In this document: piece by piece, positions 8,779 to 17,039 of the stretch
Layout of the letters: the number at the start of each line of letters is the position of its first letter
Numbering within the stretch: position 1 is the stretch's first letter
Assembly (NCBI GenBank): GCA_964443875.1
Contig: CAYUET010000014.1
Span: 1 to 64,000, forward strand
Source of the DNA: CAYUET01 sp964443875
Lineage (GTDB): Bacteria; Auribacterota; JAFGBW01
Direction: 5' to 3'
DNA: 64,000 nucleotides
The notes under the pieces: model-generated
The model's database searches: none
What the model saw: the letters and a program-made list of their open reading frames with translations, nothing else
Told to the model about the DNA's origin: nothing
Made by a program: the position numbers and the translations under genes

Positions 8779-9609
8779 TTATCCGGAAATCCTGATCTGA
8801 TTCATCATTCCTTCCTTCGAAGCCAGAACCAGGTCGGATTTGTCCAGCAGAATCATGAAATAATTCTTAAGGATCAGGAGACGGCTTTTATCCTCTGAAG
8901 TCTGATAGGGATTCCGAACTCCTTTTGCAATTTGTGTTTCAATCCTGAGCAGGGCTTCATACCAGACCTTTTTTTTAAAAAGAATTTCAGAGGATTCCAT
9001 GGATAAAAGCGGGGCGGTTTTTTCATCTACGCTTTTCAAAAAAAGATCCATCTCACCGGAAGGCTGATATCCCTGGCTTGGGCTTTGAGCCTCCCCGGGA
9101 TTCCTTACTATTTCCGGCATCTGCACCCCGTCATCCGCATCAAAATCTTTAATTTTTCTTGTTTCCGACCCGGGGCTTGAAGGCTCCACCTTCTTCGCTG
9201 TATCTACCACATGACGAATAAAATAATTATAGGACGGAACAAGAATTCCTGCACGGTCCACTTCCAGCCCTCCTGAAGAATAACCCGTAGAGGCGGAAAT
9301 CCAGTGCGAAACAGCTTTTGATTTTCCTTTCAGAAAAACAGGAGCCTCTTCTTTTTTCTGCGCAGCCGCAGAGGGAGCCGCCTTAAGGGCTATAACCTGA
9401 TCAGCAAGGCCCTCTGCCTCATCTAACTCTTTCAGGACCTGCGTTTTCTCCTCTTCAAAACGGGAAGAGGGACTCAAAAAAGAAGTGGTTAATATTTCCT
9501 CAGATGAAAAGGAAAAACAAAAACCATTCAGAATAAAAAGGATAAAAAATATAAAACCCTTACCCGAAAAGTCTCTTGAAAAACAAATCAGTGTCTTAAA
9601 TCTCTTCAC
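8779..9609 (-). CDS. Predicted secreted protein, unknown
   Basis: 276 residues with a hydrophobic N-terminal segment (about 17-34, GKGFIFFILFILNGFCFSF) that could be a signal peptide or anchor, then a polar, low-complexity region rich in Ala, Ser, Pro and Glu and a helical C-terminal third (EILFKKKVWYEALLRIETQIA). I do not recognise the family. The start is GTG, with AAGGAAG upstream, and it overlaps the DUF115 gene by 14 bases, so the two are co-translated. Position between the motility-associated DUF115 gene and the kinase suggests an envelope or motility role, which is inference only. Confidence 0.65.
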   Translation of the reverse strand: MKRFKTLICFSRDFSGKGFIFFILFILNGFCFSFSSEEILTTSFLSPSSRFEEEKTQVLKELDEAEGLADQVIALKAAPSAAAQKKEEAPVFLKGKSKAVSHWISASTGYSSGGLEVDRAGILVPSYNYFIRHVVDTAKKVEPSSPGSETRKIKDFDADDGVQMPEIVRNPGEAQSPSQGYQPSGEMDLFLKSVDEKTAPLLSMESSEILFKKKVWYEALLRIETQIAKGVRNPYQTSEDKSRLLILKNYFMILLDKSDLVLASKEGMMNQIRISG

Positions 9610-11347
9610 GTAAATCTTCCTTTTTTTTCATACCCTGAATCATTTTTTTCAGCAAAGTCTGAATCAGCTCCAGTTTGGTATAAATTCTCTGGATATGATG
9701 GGAGTATTCCGCATACGGGAATTTTCCGGAAGAGGCATGGGTATCCATAAAAGAAGAAAGCCGGACAAACTCATTCTGAAGAAATAAAACAATCAACCCG
9801 CTAAATTGAGGATCCTTTTCAGTTTCCCTGATCTGATGAAGAAAAGACTGCTCCGGCTCTTTTTTAAAAATCCGGCATTTTTCTTCTACCCGTTTTAAAT
9901 AATCATCAAATAGTTCTTTCAGGGGCCCCATCTCTCTATGATCAGGCACGCATTTTTCCTTCAGCACTTTCCAGGGATCAAAAACGGCCTGAAAATCTTT
10001 TACCTCAAGCCTGGAAAACGCAATGGGCTTCGCATTCATAAGCTCAATCCCCTCTGAGGAAGCCTGAATAAAATGCATATGCGAATTCTGACGGATGATA
10101 TTTTCAAAATCCCGGTAATAAAGATGCCACAAACGGCTTGTTTGTCTTTCCCGGCCCAGGACATCTCTGACCCTGTATAATTTTTTCCCGGGTGAAGCGG
10201 GACCTTCGAAGGCGCGTTTGCCCGGAGCATCCCCCAATAAATCCACACCGATCATGACAACCGGATTGCACCCCAGATAGGCCGCTGTATTCAGGCCAAA
10301 GCATCCGGAATTGGTGGAGGAAAGAACAATCCCTTTTTCACCCCCGTAGACAGAGGCGCTCCACTGCTGAAAACCGTTGGAGGCAGAATCAGAAATAAAA
10401 ATACGGTTTTCGAAACCTTCAAAAGAGTCTGGAATAATGGTGGGAACGCCCACATAATATGCCCCGCCCCGAACGCCCTTCAAATGCCGTTCGTAATTTT
10501 CCTTTCCGGGATCATTCGTAACGACGAGATGCGGAACAATATTATTTTTCAACAATAATTTATAGGAGGTATCCACACAGATCACCAGAAAAGAATCAGA
10601 AAATTCACGAATCTTTTCAACAGCCTCTGCATTCAAAGAGGGACCTCCCGCCACAAGCAGGGCAGGCTGATTTTTAAATGCTCCCTTAAGGGTGGTGACT
10701 CCGGGGGCCTTCAGATATCTTGCGAAATTATCAGCCGTATTTTCCTCCAGCTGGGTCGTATAATAATTCATAAAAAAAAGAATTTCAGAAACCTCCATGA
10801 CCTCCTCCGCAATAATTTTACCCGCCTCCATGTACCAGGGGTCTGCTGCTGTAGAGGGAGGAAAGGGAAACATTACGGGTTTTGAACCAAAAAGTTTTCT
10901 GGAAACCGGGTATAAAAAATCCCTGAGCAGGGCAAGATCGGAAGAAACAAAAAAAGGAATTTTTCTCTTTAGTACAGGCGATAAGTTCACGGTTTTCATG
11001 GCATGATAAAAAACCGTCATGGATTTTTCCACCACAAAACCGACTTCCACATCCCTTTCCATGAGGGCAAGCAAAGGATATCCCAGCCCGGGGCCCAAAA
11101 CGACAAGATCAGTGGCCTGAAGATGTTCCTTGAAAAAAAGCTCGACGCTGCCGGAGTCCTGTTTTAAAGGATCTTTCAGGTCATGAAAATATTTTTTCCC
11201 GGAAGGGGTTTGTTCAAATAAAGTGTATGCCCCCTTCTGAGTCAATTCTGTCTGCCACAAGGACTCCGGGGTATGGACAGAGACAATGCGGGCTAATTCG
11301 GGCTCGTATTCTGAAAGTAACTTAAGATTATTTTCCCAGTAACTCAT
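9596..11347 (-). CDS. DUF115 / MptE-like motility accessory protein
   Basis: 583 residues. The central part carries the DUF115 (PF01973, 6-hydroxymethylpterin pyrophosphokinase MptE-like) pattern: PALLVAGGPSLNAEAVEKI, then LVICVDTSYKLLLKNNIVPH, LVVTNDP, and a later block with PVVMIGVDLLGD. Long bacterial members are the Maf or motility-associated factors involved in flagellin glycosylation, thought to transfer nonulosonic acids in the cytoplasm. The flanking N- and C-terminal regions (Maf-type extensions) fit that group better than the short archaeal enzyme. It heads the leftward unit that continues into the two-component system. No Shine-Dalgarno is obvious at the ATG. Confidence 0.82.
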   Translation of the reverse strand: MSYWENNLKLLSEYEPELARIVSVHTPESLWQTELTQKGAYTLFEQTPSGKKYFHDLKDPLKQDSGSVELFFKEHLQATDLVVLGPGLGYPLLALMERDVEVGFVVEKSMTVFYHAMKTVNLSPVLKRKIPFFVSSDLALLRDFLYPVSRKLFGSKPVMFPFPPSTAADPWYMEAGKIIAEEVMEVSEILFFMNYYTTQLEENTADNFARYLKAPGVTTLKGAFKNQPALLVAGGPSLNAEAVEKIREFSDSFLVICVDTSYKLLLKNNIVPHLVVTNDPGKENYERHLKGVRGGAYYVGVPTIIPDSFEGFENRIFISDSASNGFQQWSASVYGGEKGIVLSSTNSGCFGLNTAAYLGCNPVVMIGVDLLGDAPGKRAFEGPASPGKKLYRVRDVLGRERQTSRLWHLYYRDFENIIRQNSHMHFIQASSEGIELMNAKPIAFSRLEVKDFQAVFDPWKVLKEKCVPDHREMGPLKELFDDYLKRVEEKCRIFKKEPEQSFLHQIRETEKDPQFSGLIVLFLQNEFVRLSSFMDTHASSGKFPYAEYSHHIQRIYTKLELIQTLLKKMIQGMKKKEDLREEI

Positions 11348-11526
11348 TTAATCAAAATTGACATGATTTATATAAAAAGGCAATCTAAAACCAGTAAGAA
11401 AAATATCCTTATTATTCAATTCGGTCGTATGGAAAATCTTTTCCAGACTATCCCTTCACTCTTTTTTCTCCTTCAGAAATATTTCAAAACCTCCCTCAGT
11501 CTTTTACGTATATACGAATGCCCTTC

Positions 11527-11561
11527 AAAACAGGCCTGGTAGAATTTCCAGACCTGTTTTT
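11527..11561 (-). terminator. Hairpin terminator downstream of trpB
   Basis: AAAACAGG pairs with CCTGTTTT, extended inward by CTGG/CCAG past one C-A mismatch, around an eight-base loop. T-runs flank it on both strands. It lies about 140 bases after the trpB stop, beyond the tandem repeat, so the repeat is probably part of the trpB mRNA tail. Between this hairpin and 11347 I see no gene. Confidence 0.6.
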
Positions 11562-11576
11562 CAGAAACTGAAAGCG

Positions 11577-11686
11577 TTGGCACTCCGTGCTCTTCCCTTT
11601 CTGAAGTTTTGGCACTTCGTGCTCTTCCCTTTCTGAAGTTTTGGCACTTCGTGCTCTTCCCTTTCTGAAGTTTTGGCACTTCGTGC
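11577..11686. repeat. 32-bp tandem repeat, 3.4 copies, after trpB
   Basis: Full units at 11577-11608, 11609-11640 and 11641-11672 plus a 14-base partial unit at 11673-11686; the first has one substitution. The unit begins TTGGCACTTCGTGC on the plus strand. In the trpB-sense RNA each unit contains two possible small hairpins, GCAC-GAA-GTGC and CTTC-N7-GAAG. It begins about ten bases after the trpB stop codon. There are no spacers, so it is not a CRISPR array. Confidence 0.95.
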
Positions 11687-11696
11687 AAAATTCGAA

Positions 11697-12944
11697 TCAA
11701 TAATTTTTTCTTACCCTCTCGAGTTCTTCGGACAAAAACTGTTCCCATTTTTTTCTCTGGATCAGGGGAGCAGTAATAAAAAGATCCTTATCCCCACGTC
11801 CGCTGACATTCACAATAATATTTTTATCCTTCGGAAGGGTGGGCGCAATTTTTATGGCCGCAGCAAGGGCATGAGAGGATTCCATGGCCGCGATAATTCC
11901 TTCGTGCGTTGCGAAAAAACGGAAGGCCTCAATGACTTCCGCATCCCTGGCAGACATAAATTCAATTCTTTTTCTTTTTCCCAGGGAAGCAAGCTCCGGC
12001 CCTATCCCGGCATAGTCCAGCCCTGCACTGACAGAGGCCGTATCCATAAGACTTCCATCCTCGTTGCAGAGAAACATTGACCGATAGCCCTGGTGTACGG
12101 ATTCTGTTGCCATTCCGGCCATCCGCTCAGCATGACATCCAGCCTCAGGTCCGCATCCTCCGGCTTCAACCCCTATGAGCCGGACCTCCGGTCTGTCGAT
12201 AAAAGAACTGAAAAAACCGATGGCATTGGATCCGCCGCCAACGCAGGCAATCAGGACATCCGGATCTTTTTTCTTTTCCTGATAAAATTGTTTCGAGACT
12301 TCTTTGCTGATGATGGATTGAAATTCCCTGACCATATGAGGATAGGGGAATGGCCCCAGGGCACTGCCTATAAGGTAATAGGTATCCCCATAGTGGCCAG
12401 CCAGGTATTCAAAGGCAGCATCCACCGCATCGGTCAGAATCTGATTTCCCTTTGTCACAGGAATCACCTCCGCCCCTAAAAGCTCCATCAGATAAACATT
12501 TGGTTTCTGACGGATGCAATCCTTAAGTCCCATAAAAATTTTGCACTCAAGGCCAAGCCGTGCACAGACGGTAGCCGTTGCAATACCATGCTGCCCGGCT
12601 CCTGTTTCTGTAATGACCTTTTTTTTGCCCATCCTTTCCGCCATAAGGCCCTGCCCATAAGCGTTGTTGATTTTATGCGCCCCGGTGTTGGCAAGTCCCT
12701 CCAGTTTACAGTAGATGGAGGCTCCGTTCAATTTTGCCGTGGCCCGCTCCGCATACAAAAGGGGCGTGGGCCGTCCGATAAAATTTCTGTGGATGTCCTG
12801 CAGTTCCCTTAAAAATTCCTGATCATTCATGCAGGAAATAAAGGTCTGACTCAGCTCTTCCAGATAGGGATTCAATTCTTTTGAAACAAACGCTCCGCCA
12901 AAAGAATCGAAATAGGGATTAAAGTTGAAATACGTTTTGATCAT
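11697..12944 (-). CDS. trpB: Tryptophan synthase beta chain
   Basis: It condenses indole and serine to tryptophan with pyridoxal phosphate. 415 residues, normal for TrpB. The PLP lysine is in LANTGAHKINNAYGQG; other marks are the N-terminal YFDSFGGAFVSKEL, GRPTPLLYAERAT, TETGAGQHGIATATV and the phosphate-binding CVGGGSNAIG. The start at 12944 is chosen over an ATG eleven codons upstream because AAGGAGG lies six bases before it. trpA is not adjacent and no other trp gene is in the window, so it stands alone. The upstream leader contains a Trp-codon attenuator (13011-13145), which gives a direct regulatory link to tryptophan supply. Confidence 0.97.
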   Translation of the reverse strand: MIKTYFNFNPYFDSFGGAFVSKELNPYLEELSQTFISCMNDQEFLRELQDIHRNFIGRPTPLLYAERATAKLNGASIYCKLEGLANTGAHKINNAYGQGLMAERMGKKKVITETGAGQHGIATATVCARLGLECKIFMGLKDCIRQKPNVYLMELLGAEVIPVTKGNQILTDAVDAAFEYLAGHYGDTYYLIGSALGPFPYPHMVREFQSIISKEVSKQFYQEKKKDPDVLIACVGGGSNAIGFFSSFIDRPEVRLIGVEAGGCGPEAGCHAERMAGMATESVHQGYRSMFLCNEDGSLMDTASVSAGLDYAGIGPELASLGKRKRIEFMSARDAEVIEAFRFFATHEGIIAAMESSHALAAAIKIAPTLPKDKNIIVNVSGRGDKDLFITAPLIQRKKWEQFLSEELERVRKNY

Positions 12945-13002
12945 GATAACCTCCTTGGGGTTTGAAATGGGAGCCAAAGGTTATCAGACCGGAATTAAAT
13001 GC

Positions 13003-13033
13003 AAAAAAAAGCCGCCGGTTTGAAACCGACGGC
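13003..13033 (-). terminator. Intrinsic terminator of the trpB attenuator
   Basis: On the minus strand GCCGTCGG and CCGGCGGC pair around TTTCAAA (stem can extend through T-A pairs), followed by eight consecutive T. This is a strong rho-independent terminator placed about 60 bases before the trpB start and after the leader peptide, in the trpB sense, where it would stop transcription before the structural gene. Confidence 0.92.
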
Positions 13034-13109
13034 CCGTATGTTTGTTTATAAATTTAAATAATAATTATACGAAATCGACAGTTTCGACGAGTGATCGAAA
13101 CCGCCACCA
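13011..13109 (-). promoter_or_regulatory. Ribosome-mediated trp attenuator (segments 1-4)
   Basis: Four mutually exclusive RNA segments are visible. Segment 1 (13095-13106), which includes the second Trp codon, pairs with segment 2 (13076-13087); the core GUUUCGA/UCGAAAC is perfect and the stem can extend to about 12 pairs with G-U pairs. Segment 2 (GAAACUGUCG, 13076-13085) can instead pair with segment 3 (CGUCGGUUUC, 13022-13031) at nine of ten positions. Segment 3 otherwise pairs with segment 4 to make the terminator. Ribosomes stalled at the two Trp codons would block segment 1, favour 2:3 and allow trpB transcription. This is the classical enterobacterial trp logic, inferred here from sequence alone. 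Confidence 0.85.
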
Positions 13110-13145
13110 GGTTACCTGATTTATATTTATTTTAAAACTGATCAT
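13065..13145 (-). CDS. trpL: Trp leader peptide (26 residues)
   Basis: A short frame reading MISFKININ then QVTWWRFRSLVETVDFV and TAA. The tandem Trp codons TGG TGG (13104-13109) fall at the 5' edge of the first attenuator hairpin, which is the diagnostic position. The stop is just beyond segment 2, so a ribosome reaching it would cover segment 2 and leave the terminator free to form. No Shine-Dalgarno is seen, but TTGCTA and TATATT with an 18-base spacer lie immediately upstream, so the transcript may begin at or very near this ATG (leaderless). The same frame is open for 61 more codons upstream; I regard that as chance. Confidence 0.75.
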   Translation of the reverse strand: MISFKININQVTWWRFRSLVETVDFV

Positions 13146-13477
13146 GAAGACAATATAAGGACTTTTCCATTTCTTTAGCAAGAAAAATCTTAAAAACATC
13201 CTTTCCTGGATTTTATCCATTCGCTCAGGATCACAAAAACAACACAATATTATTATTCTTAAAAATTGATGATAATCCTCCCAACCCCGATCCGAAGCCC
13301 CATAATCTACCGCAGCAGGCATTATCAATTTTTTACCTTGAAGTAGGAGTCATTAAAAATCTTTTAATTTTTAGTTGCTTTATTCAAAAATTGCGTATAC
13401 GTAAATAAAATACAGTTTGCAAATACACTTGGGTATCTCTCAAAAAATGTTAATCTTCAACAACGGAAAAGGAATTC
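13146..13477. other. Divergent intergenic region, trp leader to lipoprotein
   Basis: 332 bases without a credible gene. Next to the trp leader are the promoter-like hexamers TTGCTA and TATATT for leftward transcription. The rightward half is AT-rich and must contain the promoter of the lipoprotein gene, but I could not choose convincing boxes. Confidence 0.5.
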
Positions 13478-14053
13478 ATGAAAAACAAAACACTCCTTCT
13501 GCTTTTCCTCCTCTCTGTATTATTTTCAGGATGCACCAATACTTTTCAGCATAAAGCAGGGGACGGAGCTGTTTTTACCCATTCTTATGTGGAAGAATTT
13601 CCGGCAAATGCTCAAAATGAATGGGCTGAAATTCTGGAAGCTGATGTTACCGGATTCCCCAACAAGCATGGTTTTGATATTGTTATGTCATTCATTCTTT
13701 ATCTTAAAAATCTCGATGTCGAAAATGTGGAAATTTTTGATGTCACTCACGGCTACCAGAGAATAGACTGTGAAAAAACCTATATGCTGAAAGATAAGTA
13801 CCGCTATTTTGCCGGTACAAAAGCAAAACCTATTTCTTCGCCCGAATACAGCTGGCTTTTTATTCCCCAGGATACAAAAAAAATATTCAAATTTATTTTA
13901 ACTGATCTTAAAGGAAAACAAACGACCCTGTATCAGCCTGTCCTTTTCACCAGGGAAAGAAAACTCAAGTATATTGAAAAAAATGATTCTGTTTCAGCAG
14001 CCCCCGATCAGGCATCTGAAAGGCCCAAAAAGAATAAAAAAGGGCAAAAATAA
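13478..14053 (+). CDS. Lipoprotein, unknown function
   Basis: 191 residues with a type II signal peptide: positively charged MKNK, hydrophobic core LLLLFLLSVL and lipobox LFSGC with the acylated Cys at about residue 19. The mature part is mixed polar and beta-like with a Lys-rich tail ending PKKNKKGQK. No family recognised. AAAAGGAATTC before the ATG gives a good ribosome site. It is a single gene, divergent from the trp leader and convergent with the Rph-like gene 26 bases away. Confidence 0.8.
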   Translation: MKNKTLLLLFLLSVLFSGCTNTFQHKAGDGAVFTHSYVEEFPANAQNEWAEILEADVTGFPNKHGFDIVMSFILYLKNLDVENVEIFDVTHGYQRIDCEKTYMLKDKYRYFAGTKAKPISSPEYSWLFIPQDTKKIFKFILTDLKGKQTTLYQPVLFTRERKLKYIEKNDSVSAAPDQASERPKKNKKGQK

Positions 14054-14079
14054 TCAATATCCCGGGAAATAAGCTTCTT

Positions 14080-16647
14080 TCAGGCCTGAATGCTGACCCT
14101 GCCGTTGTTTCCATCCACATACACTATGTCGCCGTCTTTGATGCGGCTGCATACCCCGCGAATCCCCACGACTGCAGGAATTCCATACTCCCTGGCCACA
14201 ATCGAACAGTGATTAAGAATCCCTCCCATCTCCACTACCACCGCAGAGGCAGTTAGAAATAAGGGCGTCCATCCCGGATCCGTATTGTAGGCAATCAGTA
14301 TTTCACCCCGGGATAATTTTCCGAATTCATGACTGCTTTTAATCACCCGCGCTTTTCCTCTGGCAATGCCCGGTGAGGCAGCAACGCCTGTCAGAACATC
14401 CAACTCATTACAAGGCAGAGATAAATCCTCAATCCGGGTCCCCACATCCCGGATATGATAGGGGGGGCAAAAATCCCGGTCCTTTTCGTATTCCTGCATG
14501 CGGGAAATAATCTTTTCCTGGAAAGCGGAAATTTCTCCGGGATCTTTTAAAAGACTCCGTATTTCATTTAAAGACAGAAAAAAAATCCAGTTTTCCGGAA
14601 GGGGATAGGGGCTGAAAACCTCATGAGAGGCGAGATTAAGAAGCAGTCGCCGCAGCCTGTAAAAAACCTTGTCCAGACCGAAACGCAAATCCTCCCTTAA
14701 AGCCAGCAATCGCTTGGCTAAGCTCAAAACAGGCTTAAGATAAAAAGGCAGTTTTCCCCTCTCTTTTAAAGGGACCTGATTTCCCCCCCGGTTTGAGACT
14801 TCCTTTTTTTTATTATAAAATTTAAGAACCATTTGAAACACCTCCGCAGGAATTTCGTCCCAGCGGGGATGAATGAAGTCCCTGTTAAAAGAACGGTATT
14901 TATATCTCTCAATATAGTTTTCAAAGGCTTTAATAAATGCATCGGCCTCAGGATTCATCTGTATGGTCTTCAAATCGGTTTGAGGAGACAGCTCCACCGG
15001 GTAAACTTTCTGTAAAAGATGAGCAAGAGACATCAGGCCTTCCTGCATCTCAAGCGATACGTTGGCCGGCATATCCAGAAAAAAAGACATAACATTTCCC
15101 TCATGCACGGAATAAGATCCCAGAAAATGGCGGGCAAGCCAGGTCATGAGAGAAGCATTTCCATATCCCCACTGATTACGGATCTGAAGTTTTGACAAAA
15201 GAACCAGAAGACGTTCTAGTTCAGAAAGAAGCTCGGAAGGGGAATAGGAGGAATAGTCTTTTATAGAAACCTGGTTCAGTTCTTTTTCATTCTTTATAAG
15301 ATGACGTTTTAAAAGAAAACAGGTAAAAAAAGGAAAAACGGCCGGATCTTTACAAAGCAGAGGAATTCTTGGCAGAAGACTTAGACATTTCTTAAGATTA
15401 AAGGGAACCCCTAAAGCCTCCATCATTAAATGCGGAGGGAAAACCTGAAGGATCTCTTTGAAACGGAAAACAGGGGGAATAAGTTCCAGAAGTTTGTAGA
15501 TCACAAAAGAATGCAGATACCCAAACCCGTGAATAACCCTTATACTTTCAAGCTCTGAAATTCCCTTAAGACCTAATGCCGTCAGTGGCTCTTTAAAGGT
15601 GTAAAGGCTGGCGAACTCATCAAAAATAATCGAACTGGTAAGCGGCGTCATTCTGTCTGACCAGAGGTCTTCCACAACCGTCCGGGAATAAACCCGGTCA
15701 AATTGCTTCTCTTTGATCCCGGCTGAAAAACCTGTGGTAATGGGTCGCATCTGCAGAAGATAAAGGATGCCTTTTTCAACAGCCCATTCAATATCCATGG
15801 GCGTGCCCTTTTTCTTTTCAAGCCGCTTGCCTGTGCGGACCAGCTCATCCAGAAAAGCGGAAGGAAGGAGGCAGGCTTTTTTTTCAGGATCCGGGTTGAT
15901 CAGTTTTTTCTCAGACGTTTTGGGGTTAATTTCCCAGCAGGCAGGAATCACTTTTCCAGAAACCAGGTCCTCAGCCAGGCCGCAGACAGCCTCCAGAAGG
16001 CAAACTTCCCTCGATTCACAGGGATGGTGGGAAAAAAAGACACCGGCAAATTCAGGCGTCAGCTGTTTTTGAATAATCACGGAAATCATAGGATCCCGGG
16101 CCACGCGGCCTTTTTGTCGGCGGTAAACAAGAGCCCTTTCGGCCCAGAAAGAGGCAAAACAGTAAAAAACAGCGGGCCACAGCCCTTTGAACGTCGTATT
16201 TAAAACGGTGGAATACTGTCCTGCAAAAGAGGCTTTTTCGTCATCTTCTCCAATCACGGCGGAACGAACAGCCCACAAGCAGGACGATTCCCCCATGAGC
16301 GCAGATAATTTTTCCTCAACAGGAGAGAGAAGATTCTGGGGCCAGGAATAATCCTTGAAAACCGACCACACACGGCTTCGTAAATCCGTTTCTCCGTTCT
16401 GCTCACCTGCGGCAACCGAAGCCATGAAGTTCTCCAGCCCGGAGAGATGGATGAATTCCTTAAAAAACTCGGCACTCAAAACAAGGCCGTCAGGAACCCG
16501 GTAGCCCTGGTTGAAGAGTTCATGAAGCCGCAGCGCCTTTTCTCCAATGGTTAAAATCTTATCCTGCCTGAGAGGATCATGAATCCGAAGGATCCAGTGT
16601 AGAAGAGGATTTTGATTGTGCTTAAACGTATCCGGAAAGGAATTCAT
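14080..16647 (-). CDS. PEP-synthase / rifampicin-phosphotransferase-like enzyme
   Basis: 855 residues. The N-terminal third is a PPDK_N-type ATP-binding domain (GEKALRLHELFNQGYRVPDG, WAVRSAVIGEDDEKASFAGQ, DIEWAVEKGILYLLQMRPI). The last 90 residues are a swivelling phosphohistidine domain (VVEMGGILNHCSIVAREYG, catalytic His in NHCS). Between them lie about 430 helical residues with no recognisable motif, and the TIM-barrel PEP/pyruvate domain that ends true PEP synthase is missing. ATP-grasp, a helical substrate domain and a C-terminal His domain in about 860 residues is the layout of rifampicin phosphotransferase and similar small-molecule kinases. The substrate is unknown. It is the last gene of the flagellar operon, overlapping its neighbour by ATGA. 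Confidence 0.82.
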   Translation of the reverse strand: MNSFPDTFKHNQNPLLHWILRIHDPLRQDKILTIGEKALRLHELFNQGYRVPDGLVLSAEFFKEFIHLSGLENFMASVAAGEQNGETDLRSRVWSVFKDYSWPQNLLSPVEEKLSALMGESSCLWAVRSAVIGEDDEKASFAGQYSTVLNTTFKGLWPAVFYCFASFWAERALVYRRQKGRVARDPMISVIIQKQLTPEFAGVFFSHHPCESREVCLLEAVCGLAEDLVSGKVIPACWEINPKTSEKKLINPDPEKKACLLPSAFLDELVRTGKRLEKKKGTPMDIEWAVEKGILYLLQMRPITTGFSAGIKEKQFDRVYSRTVVEDLWSDRMTPLTSSIIFDEFASLYTFKEPLTALGLKGISELESIRVIHGFGYLHSFVIYKLLELIPPVFRFKEILQVFPPHLMMEALGVPFNLKKCLSLLPRIPLLCKDPAVFPFFTCFLLKRHLIKNEKELNQVSIKDYSSYSPSELLSELERLLVLLSKLQIRNQWGYGNASLMTWLARHFLGSYSVHEGNVMSFFLDMPANVSLEMQEGLMSLAHLLQKVYPVELSPQTDLKTIQMNPEADAFIKAFENYIERYKYRSFNRDFIHPRWDEIPAEVFQMVLKFYNKKKEVSNRGGNQVPLKERGKLPFYLKPVLSLAKRLLALREDLRFGLDKVFYRLRRLLLNLASHEVFSPYPLPENWIFFLSLNEIRSLLKDPGEISAFQEKIISRMQEYEKDRDFCPPYHIRDVGTRIEDLSLPCNELDVLTGVAASPGIARGKARVIKSSHEFGKLSRGEILIAYNTDPGWTPLFLTASAVVVEMGGILNHCSIVAREYGIPAVVGIRGVCSRIKDGDIVYVDGNNGRVSIQA

Positions 16648-17039
16648 GAATCCCTCATAACTTCAGCCTTCAGGTTTACTTTCAGTGCATTCCGATAGGC
16701 CATAACTGGATTCAGTATAAAAAAAAACTGTTCAACAATGAGCAAGAGAGCCAAGGCCAGAGACAACAAAATGAAGAATAACCGATTTTTATATTGAAAG
16801 AGTACAAAATGCCACCAGAAAACAATAAAACCGCAGCATACCTTGAAAAAAAGAGGAAGCTTTAAAAAAGAGAGCACCCAGGAACTGAATGAGATTGTAA
16901 GGGGAAAGAGTTCCCATTCATACCCCAAAAGAGTCCATAGAAAAAGGAAATAGACCCACCCCGCCAGAGAAAGGAACAAAAAAATTCCCGAAAAAACATT
17001 TTTCAGATCATTATTTCCCTGCAAAAAGTTGTTTCTCAT
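16644..17039 (-). CDS. Multi-pass membrane protein, unknown
   Basis: About 131 residues, strongly hydrophobic, with three or four predicted helices (about 15-37, 45-60, 64-80 and 86-112 by eye). Family not recognised. The start is uncertain: an ATG at 17039 or a TTG at 17048 in the same frame, neither with a clear Shine-Dalgarno; both lie inside the preceding gene, so coupling is likely. It overlaps the Rph-like enzyme by ATGA, which hints that the two products act together. Confidence 0.65.
   Translation of the reverse strand: MRNNFLQGNNDLKNVFSGIFLFLSLAGWVYFLFLWTLLGYEWELFPLTISFSSWVLSFLKLPLFFKVCCGFIVFWWHFVLFQYKNRLFFILLSLALALLLIVEQFFFILNPVMAYRNALKVNLKAEVMRDS

Noticed and set aside
11373..11388. 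Sigma-54-like site upstream of the DUF115 gene
   Set aside because: On the minus strand GG and GC are only nine bases apart, which sigma-54 does not normally accept.
11577..11686. Possible CRISPR array or sigma-54 site (TGGCAC) in the repeat
   Set aside because: Units are directly adjacent with no spacers, and TGGCAC is not followed by GC at the ten-base spacing.
11473..11748. Leftward 91-codon frame over the 32-bp repeat
   Set aside because: It starts inside trpB in another frame and its content is translated repeat; no ribosome site.
13065..13328. 87-codon leftward frame upstream of trpB as a protein gene
   Set aside because: Only the last 26 codons make sense, as a Trp leader peptide; the rest has no family features or ribosome site.
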